From Plasmodium brasilianum (lineage: Eukaryota > Apicomplexa > Aconoidasida > Haemosporida > Plasmodiidae), in NCBI RefSeq assembly GCF_023973825.1, contig NC_090126.1:1783001-1847000 (forward strand): a DNA stretch of 64,000 nt, given 5' to 3'. Below, one piece after another: positions 59,745-64,000 of the stretch; position 1 is the first letter of the stretch; the number at the start of each line of letters is the position of its first letter. The position numbers were made by a program, and so were the translations under genes. The notes under the pieces are model-generated. The model saw nothing but the letters and a program-made list of their open reading frames with translations. It made no database searches and was not told where the DNA came from.

Positions 59745-61328
59745 ATGAGCTCCAAAGTGTATGATATAAACGAACTAAACATAGATACCATTTTATTAAA
59801 AACAAGAAAATTAAAAAAGTTATGCGACAATGGAGGTAAAGTAGAACTTACTTTTTTTTTTTTTTTTTTTTACTTTCACATTAATAATGCTAACTTGAGC
59901 ATATACAAAATGGAAGCAGAGTTAAATTTTTTTATCTTCTTTCATTCCTTTAGGAAATATAAACAGCCAACATTTAAATGCCTTGATAGAAATATTGGAT
60001 TATTTTTTTGAAAAATATAATGATTGTTTTTTATCATCTGTGGTGTGGGAAGTGGTTGACAAAATTAGTAATTCATACATAGGCTATTTGTTTTATGTGT
60101 TAATTTGTTATTTCTTCTTTTTTTTTTTTTTTATGAGCTCAATTAATTGCTTTAAAATTTAAATAAATACTAGTATTCAATCTGCAGAGGCGTACATATA
60201 CACGTAAATACTCATGTTCACATACGTAGACATACACGTATATATATTTATGTACACACTCACGTATGTCGTATTCTCTTTTCCTTCTTTCTGAAGTTAT
60301 ATTAGAAAATACGATCGAAGATAGAAAAAGTATTGATGTCGACCTAGACATATCAATAAATTTTTGTGAATTTCTGTTCAGTAAACTAGTTTGTCATACA
60401 AATTATGAAAATGACAATTTAACATACTCCTTCAGTTTTAATTGTTTAAGGAGGCATCTATGTTCAGTAATTAGTTCCTTTTTAAATTTCAACAACTCAA
60501 CCTCAAGGAGGAAAATTGAAACTGCTTTTACAAATCAACTGTAATATTATATTACATATTATAAGACATATGATGATTTTACGTTAATATTTGCAAATTA
60601 TGATAAAAAAATGAAAAGTATAAAAGAGTCAAAAAATGTTTAAACGAACAATATAACTCTAGCTGCTCGCGTGTGCGTCATATGTATATGCAAAATATTA
60701 TTACTTTTATTAATCCTCATTTGAAACTTTTTTTTTTATACTTGTAACTGGAAAATTATCATAGATTAAACCTGACGAAGCAGCTATTTGAAAATATAAA
60801 AATTGAAAATGACCTAGAGCTGAAAATATCTTACACCGAATTTTTATGGAGGGCCTTCAGAAGAGTTGATTTAAGCACATTCAATATAAAACGTTTTCAC
60901 GTGAATATAGAAACATTAGAGAAATTAAAAAATTTTAAAATATTAAAGTTTGATGAAGAATGCATAAATTGGCTGAAGGAAGAAAATTTTTTGGACGGAA
61001 AGTGCATCATTGAAAATGGTTAAGATATTTAATTTTTGCTTTTTCTGACTTACATGTTTATACTTTTTTTTTTTTTTTTTTTTTGCACGTTCACGAAGTT
61101 GTTTTTGGATAAATTGTAAACCATATTCTGCTCCATTTTGTTCCATTTTACCATGTTTTTTTCTTTTTTTTATTTTTAAATATCTCACATGTCAGGGTCA
61201 TTCATAATAAGTGGCAATAAAAAATACGTGAAGAAGGAATGTACATTGTGCTATTTGGGAAAGTCCTCTATGTTTTTATATTACGTAGAGTCAAAATGAG
61301 GAAAAAAATAAGTCATGATATATACATG

Positions 61329-61360
<32 letters not shown>

Positions 61361-64000
61361 TGTTTACACCTATTTTCACTTCTTACTAAATTAGGACAAT
61401 GTAGAAGAAGATGAAAAATGTAAGATAGAAGTTCCATACTACCACATAACATCAGCATATTTCAAGAATAAAGATATTTTTACCTTGGAATGCAAAGCAA
61501 TAGTTGAACAGACGAATATTTTTTGCCTGTGGTAATATAATATTTCTTATTCTACTTTATCATTTTTGAAATGTTATTATATACATATATTTTTTTTGTA
61601 ACTATGCTGTCTAGGGGAGAGGATGTAAAAAACTCAATTGATCATGAGACAATTAATAAGTTTACTTTGTCAATAGAAGTAAAGAAAAGCTCAAAAGAAA
61701 TAAAGAATATCATGAATTCACTTTTAGACACGTAAGAAGAAGCTAATAAAGGAACAGCAAATATTATATGTACACACAAAAAAAAAAAAAAAAAAAAATG
61801 CAATTTTACCCTTTTTTATTTTCATTTGAAAAAAAAAAAGATTAAGTCTAAAATTAGAAAAAGAAGAACAAAAAAGACAAAAGTGCGATATCCAAACGAA
61901 TGCACATAATAAGCAATATAAAAAGAAGGAAGATAAAGTCAGATTAAGCTACTTCAGCGTAATACTAAAATGTTATAAAATGGAGAATTATAAACTAAAT
62001 AAGAAGCATATAACAGAAATAAGTTTTATTTCGTTTCTTTCATTTTTTTTTTTTTTTTGCGCTCATTTAAGGAGGATAATATAGTGGAACGACTACAAGA
62101 TTCTCCTTTAACTTCGAACTCATCGTTTAAAGATAAAGACATAAGGTAAAAAGTAAAATATTACTAAAAAATAAGTACTCATGTATATGTGTGTGCGTAA
62201 ATTCCAGCATTCGTATATTTGTTAATATAAAATCAACGTTAAATGAATACCGTAAGTGAAAACTAGCGCTGCGACCTTTCGTTACATGCACAAAATAACA
62301 CTGATAGCTTTTCGAAATTTGACAAAAATAATGGCATATCAATTAATTTTTTTAGCGAAAAATTGCTAAGAAATAACACAAGAAAAAGAATAGAAACTTT
62401 AAAATGTAAAGGTTCGGACAAAAGAGAAACAGAAAAAAGTAGAGATTGCACTTTGGCGCAACAGCGTGAGTATATGTACACAAGTAAATACATATATAAT
62501 TTCGTACATATATTTAATAGTAACAAAAAGGAATTATAACTATCTATATAGTCCTATGTGAGCATATCCTCTCATGAACAATATATAAACTAGAAAAACG
62601 AAAATTTAAACAAATGCTCATTCGTGTTTTGCATATTTGATAAAAATTTTAACTTAGTTGAGAAGAAAAAGAAAAACCTGGAAAAAGAGTGTAAGTTAAA
62701 ATATAACAAATTGTCAGAGCAAAAAAATTATGTAAAGGGTTATGAAGATAATGGCGATTTTAAAAAACAGCCGGAGAATGAGCATTTCCTGATGAATTAC
62801 AAGTTAGACATAAGCACACCACAGGTATAGTTAGGAAAGCAGGAAAAAACAGAAAATAATAGTCTATTGTTTCTTAAAAATCAGCATTGTTACTATTCAT
62901 TTGGTCTAGTAAGAAAACACCATATATATGCACACACGTATAATCATCTCTATGAACATCAATATAACTATCTTCATAAACTTATTCATAAATACTTTTG
63001 CAAACGATATTTCATTTTATAATGTATTAGGTTAGAATAAAAGGCCACAATATCATAGAAAGAGATAGTGACACTGAAATAATCATAGAAAAAATAATTT
63101 CTTGCCATAAAGAAAAGAAGGAAAAATTTAAAATGAATCTAAAGAAGAATTTTTGTGATGCTCTTAACGAAATAGATAACCATATAAAATCATTGATAGA
63201 GGTATATACTTCTCAAATTAAAAGGGGTTAACAAAATGGAAGAAAACGATTAAATAAATGAGGATTTCACAGACATGTGCCTCCTTCCTCATTTTATTAT
63301 TTACATGAACACATCTCTTTATAAAATACATGTATATAACGCTGCTAAAATGGCTCTTTTATGGTTGACAGGAAATGTTAAAGAGCTAAAAGGTGATAAC
63401 ATATGTATGTGTACGTACATATATTTATGTATATATATATATATTTTTTCTTTACATATAGAAGCAGAAGATTAGACGAGATGAATTACATAAGAAATAC
63501 GAGAAAAAAAAGAAAAGCATAATGTTCAGTACTGAAAAAGAAATATCTATGTTAACCAAGGAAATGAATGTAACAATATGTAAAACAAGGGAAACATTGT
63601 TTCCTTATAAAATACACGTGCTTCTACACTTTTAAAAGATGCGAAAATAAATTAACTTCCCCATATGCATATATACATATGTACTCACATATACATGTAC
63701 ACATAAATGCATGTATATCCAAATACGTGTTACTTCTTAATTCAGGTTTTAATTGAGAGTATGAAAAAGATTAGCGTAAATAAAAATGACGTAAAAAAGG
63801 TATACGAGGAGGGGAAATTTATTTTCTGTACAAGCGAAATATTAAACAAGAGTCAAGGGCTTGTCAAGGTACCCTCACATGCTTATATATGGTGATAACA
63901 AATGTTGCTACAAAAGTTGTCTGACATATTTACATATTATAACAAAATTTATTTATCCTTTTTTCAGAAGATAAAAGAAAATTTAGAAAAAATGAACACT
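59745..64000 (+). CDS. Intron-rich protein resembling meiotic chromosome-axis proteins (SYCP2/Red1-like), 3' end off window
   Basis: I could join fifteen exons in phase with GT...AG introns: 59745-59835, 59954-60067, 60297-60540, 60765-61018, 61196-61284, 61395-61531, 61615-61731, 61841-61958, 62072-62145, 62308-62465, 62658-62824, 63031-63201, 63462-63569, 63746-63868 and 63968 onward. That gives at least 666 residues. Residues 1-220 look like a helical repeat (LNALIEILDYFFEKYND, LRRHLCSVISSFLN, SYTEFLWRAFRRVD). Residues about 225-345 alternate beta strands like a PH fold (CTLCYLGKSSMFLYY, IEVPYYHITSAYFKN, KDIFTLECKAIVEQTNIF). Residues 350-540 are polar and probably disordered. From about 545 a charged coiled coil begins. 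This order is that of SYCP2, Red1 and ASY3. The likeness is by eye and unverified. Exon 11's acceptor (62657) is the least sure. Confidence 0.8.
61336..61352. repeat. Intronic (TA)n
   Basis: Short TA run in the fifth intron of the 15-exon gene. Similar AT tracts mark most introns of this gene. Confidence 0.7.

Overview
The window is nuclear DNA of a malaria parasite (Plasmodium). The evidence is the extreme A+T content, intergenic poly(A/T) and (AT)n tracts, coding regions full of Asn (AAT) and Lys homopolymers, short introns with GTAAGT-like donors and pyrimidine-TAG/CAG acceptors, and the genes themselves: an alveolin, an apicoplast-type lysyl-tRNA synthetase, a bacterial/plant-like NADP glutamate dehydrogenase and a very large second-type NOT1. 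From memory, ATG4, NOT1-G, IMC1l, prefoldin 2, apicoplast LysRS and GDH1 lie in this order on P. falciparum chromosome 14. The composition looks like a non-falciparum species of the malariae/ovale type, but I cannot fix the species. I see no rRNA, tRNA, CRISPR or transposon.

Layout. 1-1987 (-): a charged, repeat-rich protein running off the left edge. 3944-5347 (-): a coiled-coil protein. 7093-10546 (-): the ATG8-processing protease ATG4, two exons. 12309-26167 (-): a NOT1 scaffold of the CCR4-NOT deadenylase of about 4550 residues, including a short C-terminal exon that an ATG-to-stop ORF search misses. 28098-28365 (+): a possible tiny spliced gene. 29392-30228 (-): a small protein ending in an HRDC domain. 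31835-32995 (-): alveolin IMC1l. 35500-36478 (+): prefoldin subunit 2, four exons. 37313-39439 (-): organellar LysRS. 40600-41794 (+): a small four-exon gene with two candidate last exons. 44316-54815 (+): an unrecognised 3499-residue repeat-rich protein. 56192-57604 (-): NADP-GDH. 59745-64000 (+): an intron-rich gene of at least 15 exons, whose order of parts (alpha-helical region, PH-like beta region, disordered middle, coiled coil) resembles the meiotic chromosome-axis proteins SYCP2/Red1/ASY3.

Three genes (left-edge gene, ATG4, NOT1) are each broken by one frameshift, and every break sits exactly in a run of 16 to 27 A on the coding strand. Sequence after each break is clearly the rest of the same protein. 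I read these as homopolymer-length errors or variants, not pseudogenes.

The genes do not form an operon; each is expected to have its own promoter. Several concern gametocyte or ookinete biology (NOT1-G, IMC1l, the possible meiotic-axis protein), and two concern the apicoplast (ATG4 acts on ATG8, which in Plasmodium decorates the apicoplast; LysRS).
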